A stretch of DNA of 64,000 nucleotides from Cycas panzhihuaensis (Eukaryota; Cycadophyta), in NCBI GenBank assembly GCA_023213395.1, contig CM041465.1:189231741-189295740 (forward strand), given 5' to 3'. Within the stretch, counting starts at the first letter, position 1. Each line of letters begins with the position of its first letter. The translations under genes and the position numbers were made by a program. This document shows positions 23,655-36,009 of this stretch, piece by piece. The notes under the pieces are model-generated. The model had not been told where the DNA came from, did not search any database, and worked only from the letters and a program-made list of their open reading frames with translations.

Positions 23655-24620
23655 ATGTCTTCATAGTTCAAACATAGTGTAAATTGTATTCTAAAAAGGA
23701 AAGAGAACTAGAATATATGGTTCATTAGCATTAAGAATGCTATCAATTATGAAGGTCTTTGGAGAAATCACTTGCAACTTACACCAATTATTTTTTCCAC
23801 TACTACTACACCTACTCTTAGAGGAACTGCTCTTACTCCTCCTACTAATGCTATACGCAAATGCTAATGGGAAATTGATGATGATAAAATCTTTGTTGGG
23901 ATACTTCTTGTCACTAACTATTCCCTACATAACCTTATTGATGAAGTTATATATAATACTATATGGAAAGTCTTTGAAGTTATCAGGAATAACTTTGATG
24001 CCAAATTGGACTTAGAATTTGTTCACCTAGTGTTAAAGATAAATAAACTAAAGATACAGAAGGGACATGCTTGTGAGATTATCAATCTCCTTTGACCTAT
24101 CAAGCAATCCATTGATAAAGATTTTAAGACTTAATTTATTACATGGGCTTTTTTTATTTAATTATATATCCATATCCTAAATTATAAAAATCTACTTGGA
24201 AGTCTTCAATCCAATGGAATTTTAAAGATTTCAAACTTGGATGCCCTTGCTAACAAGTTCATTGAATTTGATAAGACCTTTGATATAAATTTCTCCACTG
24301 CATCAGATCCTTATAATGTTACTTTTGACATGGAAGAAGCTCTTTTCTATATCAAAAATCAAGGTCCGCCCTCTCACAAAGGTGGTAAATCCTATGGATG
24401 AGAAAGAGGCAGATGATAAGGACATTATCCTCAAGGTCAACAAGCTCCCCAATATCAACAAAGATACCTCAAGGCCAAAATAATAATTAGAGGTAAAATA
24501 ACCAGTCCAATACTTCTTATAAGAATGGCAGTCTAATAATTGTATGTCAAAGGTGTCACAAATAAGGACACCATATCACAACTTATCGAGTTCCTTCCTA
24601 CAAGATTAAGAACTACTAAT
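23655..24620 (+). pseudogene. copia A gag remnant
   Basis: From ATG at about 23655 the translation, with frameshifts, gives NYEGLWRNHLQLTP, NYSLHNLIDEVIYNTIW, NNFDAKLDLEFVHLVLKIN and a glycine/glutamine-rich stretch, as in copia gag. A zinc knuckle, VCQRCHK*GHHITTY, begins at 24542: CX2CX4HX4 with the last Cys replaced by Tyr and Gln by TAG. It would have formed the capsid and nucleocapsid of virus-like particles; this copy is dead. Confidence 0.8.
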
Positions 24621-24829
24621 GTCATGGTGCCTATAATATTGATGATGATTATCTTAAAGATGGTTATTCTAGAACTCAATTTTCTCATGCATACATCCTT
24701 CAGATTAGGGTCTCTTCTTTTCAATATGTTGACCAATCCACCACATTCTTTGAGTCTGATTATGGATTTGCTACTTCTAATATTGAATCACCTCAACCCC
24801 TTAGAGTTACACATATCATTGCATTAAGT

Positions 24830-26180
24830 AATTCTTCATGGTTTATGGATATTAGAGCTACTCAACACATGACTTGCCACTGCTAATTCTTTCAAGACTT
24901 TACTTCAAAAGTTCATGGTGTTAAGCTTATCAAAGAACTTAGATCCATTTACGTGAAACTCCCAAGCCTTCTAGATTTTATTCTTTAATATATTTTATAT
25001 ATTCATATCTTAAAGTAGAACCTAGTCTCCTTATCCACCCTTATCTCTCATAGATTTGATTTAAATGTAATTGCCAATAATTAAACTCTTTATGTCATTC
25101 ACCCTCCTTCAAATGCTATGATCATAATCAAAATTCTTGATGGCAAACCTTTTTGCCTTGCTAGTTCACCATATTCTAAAGCCAACTATGTTCATGATGA
25201 CTTTACTTTTAATACAACCCTGACTCCTTAAAAGTTGTCCCAAGAATCCTTATGGCATGCTCATATGGGCCATACCAAAATTGGCTACTTGAAAGAACTA
25301 TATGCGACCATTCTAGGTATGTCTATGTTCTTCTCTAAGCCCTTCAAATATAAAGAAGGTATGATTACCAAATCTTAGAGACAACCCTTTCCCTAAAGTT
25401 AGTAGAAATCTAGATAGCCTTTATAGCTTATACATTTAGATATACACAGTCTTATACCCATCCCTTCTCTCAAAGGGAAGTGGTATTATGCCACTTTCAT
25501 TGATAATTTTACTAAGAAAGTATGGGTTTCCTTCCTTAATAAGAAAGTTAAAGCCTTTTATATGTTTAAAAGTTTTAAGGCCCGCATCAAGAATGAATCA
25601 TATTTTTTTATTAAGACATTTAGGACTGATAATAGTGGAAAGTATATATCAAATGAGTTTGAGATATACTTATGTCATCATGAAATTAAATATTAAACTA
25701 TAATTATAGGTACACCTTATTAAGACAGAGTTGCTAAGTGCATGAATAGGACTATTATAAATATGGCTCATGTTATGCTAGTGTATAAGAATGTGTCTAC
25801 CTATCTTTGGGCTAAGGCTATATGGACTACCATGTATTATGTCAATACTATTAGTCTTTATTAGCTAAAACCCTCTGTATATAAATAGTGGTATGGATAG
25901 CCTCCTACTATCTCTTACTTTAAAATTTTTTGCTCTACTTATTATGCTCATGTTTTAGCTAAGAATAGAAACAAGGTATAGGATAGAGCCACGAAAGGCA
26001 TCTTTACTAGATACATTATGGATAATAAGGGATACAAGGTTCTCATACATTTAGAATATAAGATCATTATTACTTGAGATATTATGTTTATAAAAACTGA
26101 GGATTAGTTACTTAGACTTAATTTGAAGATGCTTTTGCATTAATTTAATGATGCTGAAGAATTTGATGTCTAACTTCCAA
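24830..26180 (+). pseudogene. copia A protease and integrase remnant
   Basis: SWFMDIRATQHMTC (about 24835-24880) corresponds to the protease WFMDSGATQHMTC, with the catalytic DSG altered. The GAG-pre-integrase motif LWHAHMGHTKIGYL is at about 25250-25290. The integrase core shows HLDIHS near 25432 (first Asp), RTDNSGKYISNEF near 25622 (second Asp) and RVAKCMNRTI near 25735, where the catalytic Glu should be and Lys is found. Several stops, mostly TAG/TAA. It precedes RT, as is standard for Ty1/copia. Confidence 0.85.
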
Positions 26181-26187
26181 CATTTGT

Positions 26188-26209
26188 GGGGGGGGGGGGG
26201 GGGGGGGGG
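26188..26209 (+). repeat. Run of 22 G
   Basis: An uninterrupted G tract followed by AGGAGATGCTCAG, located between the integrase and RT remnants of copia A. It may have expanded by slippage; the exact length could be assembly-dependent. Confidence 0.9.
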
Positions 26210-26689
26210 AGGAGATGCTCAGTAATTGATAAAAATATTAGAATCTAATAATGGAGATCTAAATATAGAGGAACAAAGTTGTGATAACTAGTTGATGCAT
26301 GTATCATTAACACCATCTACTTCACATCATAGTCAAGTTAACAAAGGAAAACATATTGTAGAAGAATCATCATCATCAACTCCCTTCATACCTTATGGTC
26401 TATTTTAGGATCAAAACAAAGATCACAAGTCTTTACAAATAAAAACATCATTCCCAACTTGTAATATTCATGAAGCCTACCATCTCTAGAAAGATATACA
26501 ACTAGATGAGGTGGGAAAAACTGGCACCATAGGTGCCTTAAGAGCTAGAGTATATGAATCACATATTATAGAGCTTGAACCAAAAGAATTACACCTTGCT
26601 CTAAATGAAGAGTGTCTTAGGTACCAAGAAGCTATAAAACATATAGTTTGGAGAAATGCTACAAATGAAAAGTATTAGTCTCTAATAAA

Positions 26690-27420
26690 AAATACTACAT
26701 GGGAGCTCATTGATCTACCTCTTGGGAGAAAGGTAGGTTGAAATAAATGGATGTACAAGAATAAATACAAATCATATGGCACCCTAGACAAATATAAGGC
26801 AAGGCTAGTAGTAAAATTATTTACATAGAAAGAAGCCATTGATTACACTAAAGTGTTTGCACTTATGGCCAAGTGGCCCACAATCAGAATTCCTATGGCC
26901 TTGGCAGCTCAATAAAGCTGGAAAATCAACTAATTAGATGCAAAGACCACTTTTATCAATGAGGACCTTGCAAAGAGATACACATGGAATAACCATAAGG
27001 ATTTGAGATTGTAGGATAAGAGGAAAGGTATGTAGACTCAGAAATTCTCTATGTAGATTGAAACAAGCCCCATGCACTTAGTTCAATAAGTTGTCAAAAT
27101 GGATAAGACAACTTGGATATAAAGTTTGTGACTACCAAGACATTACTGCAACTCTATTCATCAAATAGACTAGAGATAGAGTCACATACCTCATAGTCTT
27201 TATGGATGACATTCTCATAATAGGTAATAATGAGCAAGAAATCTAAACATTGAAAAAGGAACTCACAAAGACATTTGAAATATTTGATCTTAAATTAATG
27301 AGATACTACTTAGGAATTGAAGTGATTCAATAGAATAGAAAAATCTTTCTCACCCAAGAAAAGTACATTAATAATCTTCTAGTAATGTTTTAGTTAAAAG
27401 ATGCATAGACCATGTTTATG
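26690..27420 (+). pseudogene. copia A reverse transcriptase remnant
   Basis: Readable blocks, shifting frame, are TTWELIDLPLGRK, YKNKYKS.GTLDKYKARLVV, IDYTKVFALMAKWPTIRI, the catalytic IVFMDDILIIGN at about 27195 (usual YVDDIL), KTFEIFDLKLMRYYLGIEV and FLTQEKYINNLL. These are the classical copia RT motifs in order. Stops at many Gln codons and at least two frameshifts remove function. Confidence 0.9.
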
Positions 27421-28140
27421 CCAATAGAACCAAATGTAAAACTTATAGCAAAGGATAATACCTAAGAGGTAGATGTAATACTTTACAGACATCTAGTTGG
27501 TAGACACATCTATGTTACTAACACAAGGCCTAATATCACCTATTCATGTGGAAATGTTTCTAGATTTCTGACCTATCCTAAGCAAAGTCACTGGTAAGTA
27601 GCAATACGAGTGTTGAAGTACTGAAAGACAACTAGAAAAAATAGCATATTATATGAATTCAATAAAGAGTTTAAGCTTCTTACATACACATACTTATATT
27701 TTACTAGAGATAAAGACATTGGCAGATCCATGTCTAAGTACATGATGTTTCTTAGTATAACACTGATTTCTTAGAAATCAAATTGGTAAAATATTGTATT
27801 AGACTCAACTACAGGAGTTGAATACATTATTGTATCTAAGACTAGTAAATAGGTAATATCACTTAGAAAATTTCTATATATTTTAGATATCACCCATATA
27901 AGTCTTACCATCTTGCATATGGATAATCATTCTATAATCCACATGGAAAAGAATCTTATTTTCATGATCGTAGTAAGTATATCTGTATGAAAGTCCACAT
28001 GATTAGAGAACTTATTTATGATGGAATAATTCAATTAGATCACTACCCTACATTAGACCAAATTATCAATATCTTCATCAAACTGTTGCAGAGGGTGAAA
28101 TTTCAATAGTTCAAGCAACAACTAGGCTTGATAGCCTCCA
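27421..28140 (+). pseudogene. copia A RNase H remnant
   Basis: YRHLVGRHIYVTNTRPNITY (about 27483), NVSRFLTYPKQSHW, then weakened blocks YLYFTRDKDIGRSMSKY and LDSTTGVEYIIVSK, and MDNHSIIHMEKN. Order and spacing match copia RNase H. It is followed by a non-coding tail to the PPT. Confidence 0.8.
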
Positions 28141-28526
28141 TCTCCACTTGACTTTAGGAGATGCCACATGTACAATATGATGATGTAATACATTAGAAAG
28201 CCTCTACTCTATCCCATTTGTGAAAACCCCCCATAGGCACAAAGAACAAGGGTTTTCATAGTTTTAGAAAATTAAAATATGTGAAAACCTAAAAGGGAAT
28301 AGGTAATGTCCAAATGGTATTTCTAGACTTAACAAATTTTAGTTGCATATTCATTTAGACTAATCAGTTATTCAGCTTCATTCAAAAGCCACTTGACCTA
28401 AGTGATGAGTTTATAAAGTCTATGGGTTTTCTTTCCCATAAGGGTTTCCCACAAAAGTGTCAAAGTAGTTTTCTTTGTAAGAGGCTCAAATAAATACCTT
28501 ATAGGTTAGAATAACCTTCCACCATT

Positions 28527-28537
28527 AAGGCGGGGAT
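28527..28537 (+). other. Polypurine tract of copia A
   Basis: AAGGCGGGGAT lies immediately before the 3' LTR. Confidence 0.65.
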
Positions 28538-28844
28538 TAAAGTGAGTTAATGCTACGAGGTTATAGTATTAGTTTATTATTCCTAAAATGATCTTAGGTG
28601 AATATTAAATTATATTACTTAAGTGAAATGCACTTTCTTTGTGCATTATATATAATTTCATCTCAGTAGGAAAAACATCAACCCTAATAGATCTCATTCA
28701 TCAATATATAAAGCAAGATCTCAATGCAGGAAAATAATTCTTACCTCCCCATTGTGGGAACTCTTCTTACTCTCTATCTTTCTCTTGCTCCTCTTCTTTG
28801 CATTTGTGTTTAGTGGTAGAATTGCATGCTAGATCCTCCTTTCA
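28538..28844 (+). repeat. 3' LTR of copia A
   Basis: Partner of 18828-19133; starts TAAAGTGAGTTAATG (TG mutated to TA) and ends CCTCCTTTCA, followed by target duplication ACATG at 28845-28849. Confidence 0.9.
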
Positions 28845-28849
28845 ACATG

Positions 28850-29726
28850 TGAGAGAATTTTTTTTTGAATTAATGATTGCAACATATATATTTATTTCTC
28901 CTTATTAATAAATAAAAATACCCTAATCTAAGGAATGATTAGAAATAATAAAGTTATTTAGCTATAAGCCCTATCATAAGGTACATATTCTTCATCCTAA
29001 TACTTGTAATTTATTTTCTTCATTTTAAGATTTCTTAAATAAGTAAAAAGTGGAAAGAAAAGCAAAGTTAAAGAAGATATTTTATTTATTAATTGTTTGT
29101 TTTATTTATCTCTTCCTTATTTATTTACTTAAATAAGAAAAGAAAAGATAGTTGAAGGATTAGTCAATTAGGTTTGGGGCAAAGAACTTATGATTTCATA
29201 ATTACATCTCTCCCACCCTTTTATTTTTTATTGAATATATCTAAAAGATTAGAGAAAGAAAGTGAAAGAGTAAGCAATAGGAAAAATATAAGTGCAACTC
29301 AAGTACTTAGATCTTCTTTGTCTCTTGTGCTTAATTATGTTTTTTTCTTTTATTATAGATTATCTAAGAAACTCAAAAAGAAAAAGGAAGGAATTGCATT
29401 TACATCTTATATTATTTGATTGGTTGCATATTCATTATATATTAGATTCAAATAAACTAAGAATACATGCTAACTTTACATGTAGGCTTGGCTTATTATT
29501 ATCTAATTTAAGTTGATTATATTTAGACCCATTTCTTACACGTACATAAAAACCATTTGAAACCCTACACTGGTTTAATTCCTTCACTATAGACTTATAA
29601 GTATATAAGATCTCTTCTTAGGGATTGGTTGAAAGGGTTACTCTTTGAGACTAATTACTTTAGTTTTCTTTTCTAATAAATTCACTCTAATGTGATTAAC
29701 ACTAATCCAATAAATTAGAGCCTCAG
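28850..29726 (+). repeat. LTR G, second part
   Basis: Continuation of the LTR begun at 18716. 28857-29269 matches the reverse complement of about 415-1. A TATA-like GTATATAAGATC lies near 29600 and several AATAAA-like motifs near 29680-29720; the CA end is placed at about 29726 on this basis only. Element D coding begins 25 bp later. Frames at 29174-29516 have no product. Confidence 0.6.
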
Positions 29727-29749
29727 AAAATTATGTAATTAGGTGAGAT

Positions 29750-31000
29750 ATTTGGTGGTAGGCCAGGTAGTAATAGAAAAACAAATTATTAAGGTCAAAA
29801 TGAATGCCCTTCAAAGAGATGATATGGCCTAGGTATTATAAGCCAGATTTATTGAATTTACATTTGGATATCTTAGCATAGATTTGATATTAGGTGAGGA
29901 CTTAAAGGATAGTTTCCAAATGTTAGAGATGAAGAGACATGCCAAAGCTATAAATAAGTATATTATCAATATAGTCAATGATAAATTTCTAAATTTAGGG
30001 TAGAAATATCTTGTTGATTAGGTCTTGAAATATAGTTGAGATATTACATAGGCCAAAATCATGATTTGGAATTCAAAGTGATCATGATACATCTAAGATA
30101 CAATCTTATATCAATATTTAAGTGTAATAGGAATTTCATAGTAACTTGATCAAAGATCTAGTTTAAATAATATGGTGGTACCATGGATTTTATCTAATAT
30201 ATTATTAGTCTTTAAGGTTAGAAACTTATTTTTTAGGGTGATTATGTTAAGTTCTTGATGATTAATATATAGTTGAAAGATCCATCCTTTTTATAAACAT
30301 AGATAATAGGAGTGTCATATGGGCTTTTGTTAGGTTGAATGATCCCCATTTTTATTATCTCATTGCTAATTTTTTTAGTTTCATTTCCATGAAAGTAAAA
30401 ATTTTGATAGATCCTAAGATTAATTAGATCATGAGAGGTTTTACGTTAAATGATATAGTAACAAGCATGATTTGGAGGGGGGCTAGTTGGAAGGGGGGGT
30501 AAGATAGATTAGCACTTATTGAGGATGTATTATATGTTTAAGTGGATGTTAATATGGGCTTGGATATTATTAATACATATTATATATCTAACATTACTAT
30601 TTAATTATTTAGATATTTAATTTAGGAAGATGATTTCATTTGGGGGTAGTTGAATACTATGAATTTTATGTGTCTCTCCCATATTATCTTTGAATAGTAT
30701 AATTGGATTACTAAGAGAGTTATTAGTGTTATAAGTTCTAAGAGTTTGGAGCCATTTAATCCCAAGGATAGTGTCCAATCTTTTCTTGGATGGGGCATAG
30801 GAACTTGAGACCAAATAGTATGTGTTAATCTAGGTATACTAATTTTTAATTATTCCTATATAATAAAGAGTATAATATCCTAGTAGGGAGTAGGTGAATC
30901 CTATTTTAGGGATAATATAAAGGTTAAGGTACTTAGGGATATATTGATGAAGTTAAATGATGTGTCATCATTGATTAAAATAGTGATAGAGGTTTTCTAA
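29750..31000 (-). pseudogene. Element D protease and partial reverse transcriptase
   Basis: Near 30990-30940 the - strand reads LTILINDDTSFNFINISL, the counterpart of the ..VDSGASxNFI active site, with Asp-Ser-Gly lost. Next is SYAPSKKRLDTILGIKWLQT (about 30795-30740), the protease C-terminal D.ILGxxWLxTLG motif. RT blocks follow from 30470 to 29750 and align with B at 48800-48230 (for example AGGTTGAATGATCCCCAT against AGGTTGAATGATGCCCAT on the + strand). Heavily stopped. RT is cut off after the palm region. Confidence 0.75.
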
Positions 31001-31149
31001 AGGGTTCTCTTAACATATAGTGGTTTAGGACAAGAGATAGAGGAGATAATAGATAGAGATATTTCTAGTTTAAGGGTTGGCAAAAGCTCTAGGGATGATT
31101 CTTCCTTAAGTTCTTAGATAGATTCATAGTATTCATTAAGGGAAAATCT

Positions 31150-31950
31150 AGGTCCAATGGTGAATACCATATGCTTATATTTACAAACTCTACCATGATC
31201 AAGTGTTCATTTCTCTAAGCATTAGATATAGAGACCAATTTCCTTATGTTTATGTACTTTTGCATGTGGTATATAAACTGGACTTAATGAAGGCTCTATT
31301 GATAGGCACTCTACTAAAGGGTATTATGACTCATCTAAATTTGGTCACTAACATTGAAAGTCTACTTATTAAGGACATGGTTACGATGTAGAATCATGAT
31401 GGAAAGTAGGCATTTCATTATAAATTTAGCCCCAATTTCCTTAGCATAGATATGGATTATATTAAATTTGTTGGTGGCAATGTTTTAAGGCACATTTGAA
31501 TGCACTCTTTGCATTTTAACATATGTGCATCAATGATTTTTTATTGATCCAATGATTTATTAACTTAATGCTATGAAGTCTAAAATTCTTTTGTGTATGT
31601 TTATAGAGATGTTATTTACTTCAGTTGAGTGAGCTAACTAAAGAATGATTGGTTCTATGTTTTATCACATCATTCAAAGAAACTTTTATAAAAGGATACC
31701 CATGTTTAATTAGTTAGATACTTGCATTGCTACCACTAAAATCAATGATATTCCTTACCTTCAAAATGGATGGAGGTAAAGGTTAATTAGTCATTAGTCA
31801 ACATGGGATTAAGAGAAAAATAGGACTCCAACTTGCCCATTTAACTCCTTGTAATATCTTTATTAAGATTAAGTTCAAATATTGGTATATTGATTTTCTG
31901 ATAAAATAGTTGTTGATATGATTGTAAGGATGGAGGTGATTGAGGGACAC
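31150..31950 (-). pseudogene. Element D gag remnant
   Basis: Sequence parallels B gag (49640-50400) on the same strand: the + strand motifs AAATAGGACTCCAACTTGCCCAT (D, 31820) and AAATAGGACTCTAATTTACTTAT (B, 50335) are equivalent. A short knuckle-like remnant lies near 31180-31220. No frame longer than about 65 codons survives. Confidence 0.6.
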
Positions 31951-33624
31951 CTATTAAGTTTGAAGTGCTTATTGAGTTAGAAGTGGGTGTGACATTAATT
32001 ATTTAATTAGTGATATTAGACATCTAATTAGTCAACTTTATAGTCTTCTTCATGTATAAATTAGACAACTAAGCAAATTGAGTAGCCATGCCATTCTTGA
32101 GTTGATTGGATAGCTTAGTAGCCATATTATTCCCAACATCATCCTTTAAAGTGGTACATTGAGTCTCCAATTTAGAAAGTCAATATGCTTAAGTGGGTGC
32201 CATCATATGGTTAGATATAAAGTACTAAAAATAAAAGGGGGTTCCAAGAATTAGGGTTCACATGAGATGAAGGGATGTAACAAAATAGGATTAGAATGAC
32301 AAAACAAGCTAGAGTTAAGAAGTGATATAGAAAAATAGTTTTTTTTGTTTTTTTTTTTTTTGGTGGGGGGGGGGGTGGGGAGGAGATGTTTATTGCCCAT
32401 TGGCCCTAAAAAAATTGTAATAATTTTACTTAATTCACTAAGGCAATCACAAGGATCATGTCAAAATGATATAGGTGAGTTTTAAGTATTAAAATTGATC
32501 TATGGAACCTATAGCGTGCCTATATATATCATTTTCCCCTAAATTTTAGGTTGAATCTAACCTAGTGAAAAATGATTAGTGTAACACACTCATTAAATTA
32601 AGATGTATGAAGGATAAAGGTAAATTTAAGTTGTGATTTTTTTTTTTTTTAGTCCAAGCTTCTAGTATAGGTTTCTAAAAAACTAATTTACGTAGAACTG
32701 GCCCTATAGAGATATAAACCTACAAGTAATTTTTTCTTTTTTCCTCTCTCTCTCTCTCTAACTAGTGATGAAAACCTTAATAGTTTATAGCTAAAGGTTT
32801 ATACATGAAAAAGTTTGTATTAAGGATTGAATAAGTTCACTAGTTACTATTGTTATTATGCTCTATGATATTTGATTATAGTGACTTTATTTCTACCATA
32901 AATTCTATAGGTATCTATTATTATTATTTTTAGTAGTTAATGTTAATACAAAGTAGTATTCTGGTAATAACCTTTCTAAGTAGACTTATGACAAAGGGCT
33001 TACCTAGTTTATAAACCTTTTAATAATACTCAACATAATATCCCAAGGCACTAACTATAGAGGATCACTATAACTACAGTTATAATACTTGTGCTAAGGA
33101 GTTCAAGAGGGGTTGCTTCTTAGCACTAACCATTAACTGGTGTACTATAGGTTTATAGGTGATAAATAGGTTTCCTATTCTATGATAGAGATAGAGTCTA
33201 AAAGTGCCCTCTTATATACCTAAAGGTACATAGAGGCTTACTTCTATGTGTAGGTGTTGTTTAGGCCCTATGTAGGCAGGTAACCTACTTCACTCTATGT
33301 ACTAGTATATCCCCAAGTATGCTTGGTTGAGAATGATAGTGTCATGTATACGTTTTTAACACCACCAAAATAGAGTCTTTATTTAGACTATAGAAAATAA
33401 AATAGTTGTAAAAAGACTTGTTATCTTTCCTTAATCTTTATGATTAATGGGAGAATGGAATAGAGAAAGTACATAAATAGAAAATAGTACTAAATAAGTA
33501 AAATAAGAAAAAGTCAGTTTTAGATTTTTCATCATGGAAAAATAAATTTTCCCATTTTTTTCGCTCCTACTATGTTATACCTTCATAATTATGCCTTGAT
33601 ACTTTAGATGGTTTAGAGAGAAAA
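31951..33624 (-). other. Element D leader
   Basis: Non-coding region between gag and PBS. It shares blocks with the leader of B (CCTAGTG.AAAA..TA.TG.AACAC; CTTATATACCTAAAGGTAC). It contains a T tract plus 11 G run (32341-32375) and a CT microsatellite (about 32743-32759). Confidence 0.6.
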
Positions 33625-33641
33625 GCTCTAATAGCACTTGG
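33625..33641 (-). other. Primer-binding site of element D
   Basis: GCTCTAATAGCACTTGG is the reverse complement of an initiator tRNA-Met PBS (TGGTATCAGAGC type) with substitutions, as expected for a - strand element. Confidence 0.65.
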
Positions 33642-34060
33642 GATATTATTACCTTAATATTTTCCATAAATTGAGAAGTTTAGATAGCTTAAAGGACATA
33701 ATATGGTACTGATGGAGTCTCTTTGTTTCAATGAGAATAGAATTATAGATGGACACTCACAGGGACACTAAAAGAAAACCGAAGATGTATTATGGTGTAT
33801 TATCATATATGATCTCAACACTCACATTATATTCAGTGGATCTTAAATAGATAAGAAAGGTCATTTATACAAAACACCATTAGTAGTGTAAGCAATCTCT
33901 AATTCTATTAGCATACATAAGTAGATCATATATAAAAGTTAATAGTTAACACTGATCACCATGTCCCTTGGTTACAAGACTATCAATAAGGTTCTACTAA
34001 TAATAGGTAGTTATATAGTAGTGCACTTCATACTATTGTATTTTATAGTAGTGCAAAAAT
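33642..34060 (-). repeat. Probable 5' LTR of element D
   Basis: Begins right of the PBS. The part TTAAATAGATAAGAAAGGTCATTT (about 33843) corresponds to TTATATAGATAAAAGAGGGTC in LTR B. Length is inferred from LTR B (about 416 bp); the right end was not seen directly. Confidence 0.45.
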
Positions 34061-34243
34061 AGTCATCATGGTATACTACTACATGGAAGGGATAGTCAGG
34101 TAGACAAAAAGACAAGAACATTATAAGTAGGAGAAAGTATATAATAAAAGACAATAAAACCATAATGATTGACTTACATAAATAATCTAGACTTAGATTT
34201 TCTTGTTGATGAGAATTATATTACTATAAGTAGTTAGAGTAAA

Positions 34244-34260
34244 GCTCTAATACCACTTGG
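34244..34260 (-). other. Second initiator-tRNA-Met-type primer-binding site
   Basis: GCTCTAATACCACTTGG, reverse complement of CCAAGTGGTATTAGAGC, is a near-perfect PBS. It lies 619 bp right of the PBS of element D and indicates another - strand LTR starting at 34261. Confidence 0.7.
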
Positions 34261-36000
34261 TAGAGCACTAGTGAAAACCAAAGATTGTATATGCCAAGAA
34301 GCAAGAAAAGAATTATACTAGTTTGATTAATAACTAATAAAAGTATGAGCATAAGTCCATAAAAAATAATATTTATATTATCTAAAAGGAAATGCACCAA
34401 ATAATACAAGCTTCCCTACCCAAACCCTATTCAAATAATTATTATTTTATTACAAAAGCTTAATAGTAGCATGTAATGCAAACCCAAACCATAAATTTTG
34501 AAATGATTTGAACATTGAGGATACACTATCAAATTTGAAGCATAGTCCCCTTAGCAATAAAAAGATCTGCCCCAAGAAATTTAAACTTATAGAACTAGAT
34601 AAAAAATTACCTTGCCATATACAAACAAAGTGTAGTGCAAGGATCATTCTTTACTAAGGGAAAATAAAGCAACCAAGAAGATAATATATAAATTCTCAAA
34701 GATGTACACATATAGATCTATTAGGAAGGAGATCTAGAGATGCGATTGTTTGTAGGTATAAAAAAAGGGCATTGAAAAATATCTAAATGGTTAAATATAC
34801 TTTAATGATCTAAGCACAACTATCTTATAGGGCCATTCGAATATCTAAGGGCATGGGTAAATTAAAAGTTATAATCAAACCTACCCACCATGGAAGTGAA
34901 CTATTTAAGACAATTACAAGAATAAAACATCCTAGGATTTGAAATTTAGAGTGTAAGTAAGACAAAGATTTGAATGAATGTGAAGAAGGCCCAAGATTTG
35001 GCTTATATGTTAAAGCATAAAGGGTGATAAAGAGTTGTGCCTAAATGGAATAAGAAGAATATTATCAATGTGGAGACTTGTCCTCAAATAGCTTAAGTAG
35101 ATATTGATCTTTTAAGGAGGGCTCAGTTTATTTTAAGCTTACAATCTTTGTGATATTGTATTTCCCTATGTTCAACATTCTACTAAATTACCATGATGCT
35201 TAACATACTTTTATAGCCATAATATTACATATATAAGAGAAGGGAAATTTTGCTAATCACCATGTATGTAGACAAATTAAAGAATAGTACCATAGCTATG
35301 TACATAACTAAATTAGAGAATAATCCCACAATCACTCATATAGCCAAATTAAAGAGAATAATAGAAAATATTTTGAATTTCATAAGGTTATTAGTCAAAA
35401 TGTTAAAATTAAAATATTATTAGAATAATATCCTTTTAATTATTGACCATCTATAAAGCTCCTTGTCTTGTGATAGTGGGTAAATTTTCACATTTAGTTA
35501 TTAGATTTTTATATCAAGAATTATAATTAGGGGGTTGAGTATCATTGCCATTGAGATTCTTGTTGATTAGCAAAGTACTTAAACATGTCAAATAAACATT
35601 TATTATTGTGGTAAAAGGCATCTATCATGTCAAACTTAGTAAGTATCTCAAAAATTTTTATTGAATATTACATCCAAATTTATAAGGCCAAATGATGTCC
35701 AATAGATAGGGAGATAACTATAAACTATTTATTTGAAGAATATTACCAAAAAAAACATTGTATAAAGGAAAGAAAAAGGCCACATGTAAAACAAGAAGTA
35801 CAACACACACAATAGTAAGATATCAAAGAGGGAGAGTTTGTCATTAAGTAGGTTAAAGAGGAATTGGTTGAGGTGTATGAACCAAGTAAGAAGGATTCTA
35901 TATGGAAGTAGGATGAAGAAGTACTAAGTATAAATTTAGAGAAACGCATCAACTCTAATGAAGTAACTACTATGAGTCCAAATCCTATTCTTTCAGTAGT
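34261..36000 (-). repeat. Probable LTR to the right of the second PBS, and flanking unassigned DNA
   Basis: By analogy with the PBS an LTR should start at 34261 (TAGAGCACTAG, perhaps from TG...). I could not find a second copy or its end. No protein similarity is visible to 36000; frames at 34224-34647 and 35743-35952 have no domain. Confidence 0.3.
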
Positions 36001-36009
36001 TTCATTATT

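Larger units (their letters stand above)
18828..28844 (+). mobile_element. Ty1/copia retrotransposon A, decayed, near full length
   Basis: Two LTRs of about 306 bp, PBS, gag, protease, integrase, RT, RNase H, PPT and a 5-bp target duplication are all recognisable, so the copy was complete when inserted. It is about 10 kb because the leader holds a further insertion related to the Tat-like family (about 20950-23480). The coding region has many stops and frameshifts and cannot be functional. It sits inside LTR G. Confidence 0.9.
29750..34060 (-). mobile_element. Chromovirus-family Ty3/gypsy element D, truncated
   Basis: This - strand element is homologous to element B (45750-57597) through gag, protease, the first part of RT, the leader, the PBS and probably the 5' LTR. 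RNase H, integrase and the 3' LTR are missing because the element ends at about 29750, next to LTR G. Its leader keeps the uninterrupted version of the site where copia I entered B (33211-33240). Confidence 0.8.

Noticed and set aside
23737-24015. 92-codon Leu-rich ORF
   Set aside because: Out-of-frame shadow of copia A gag.
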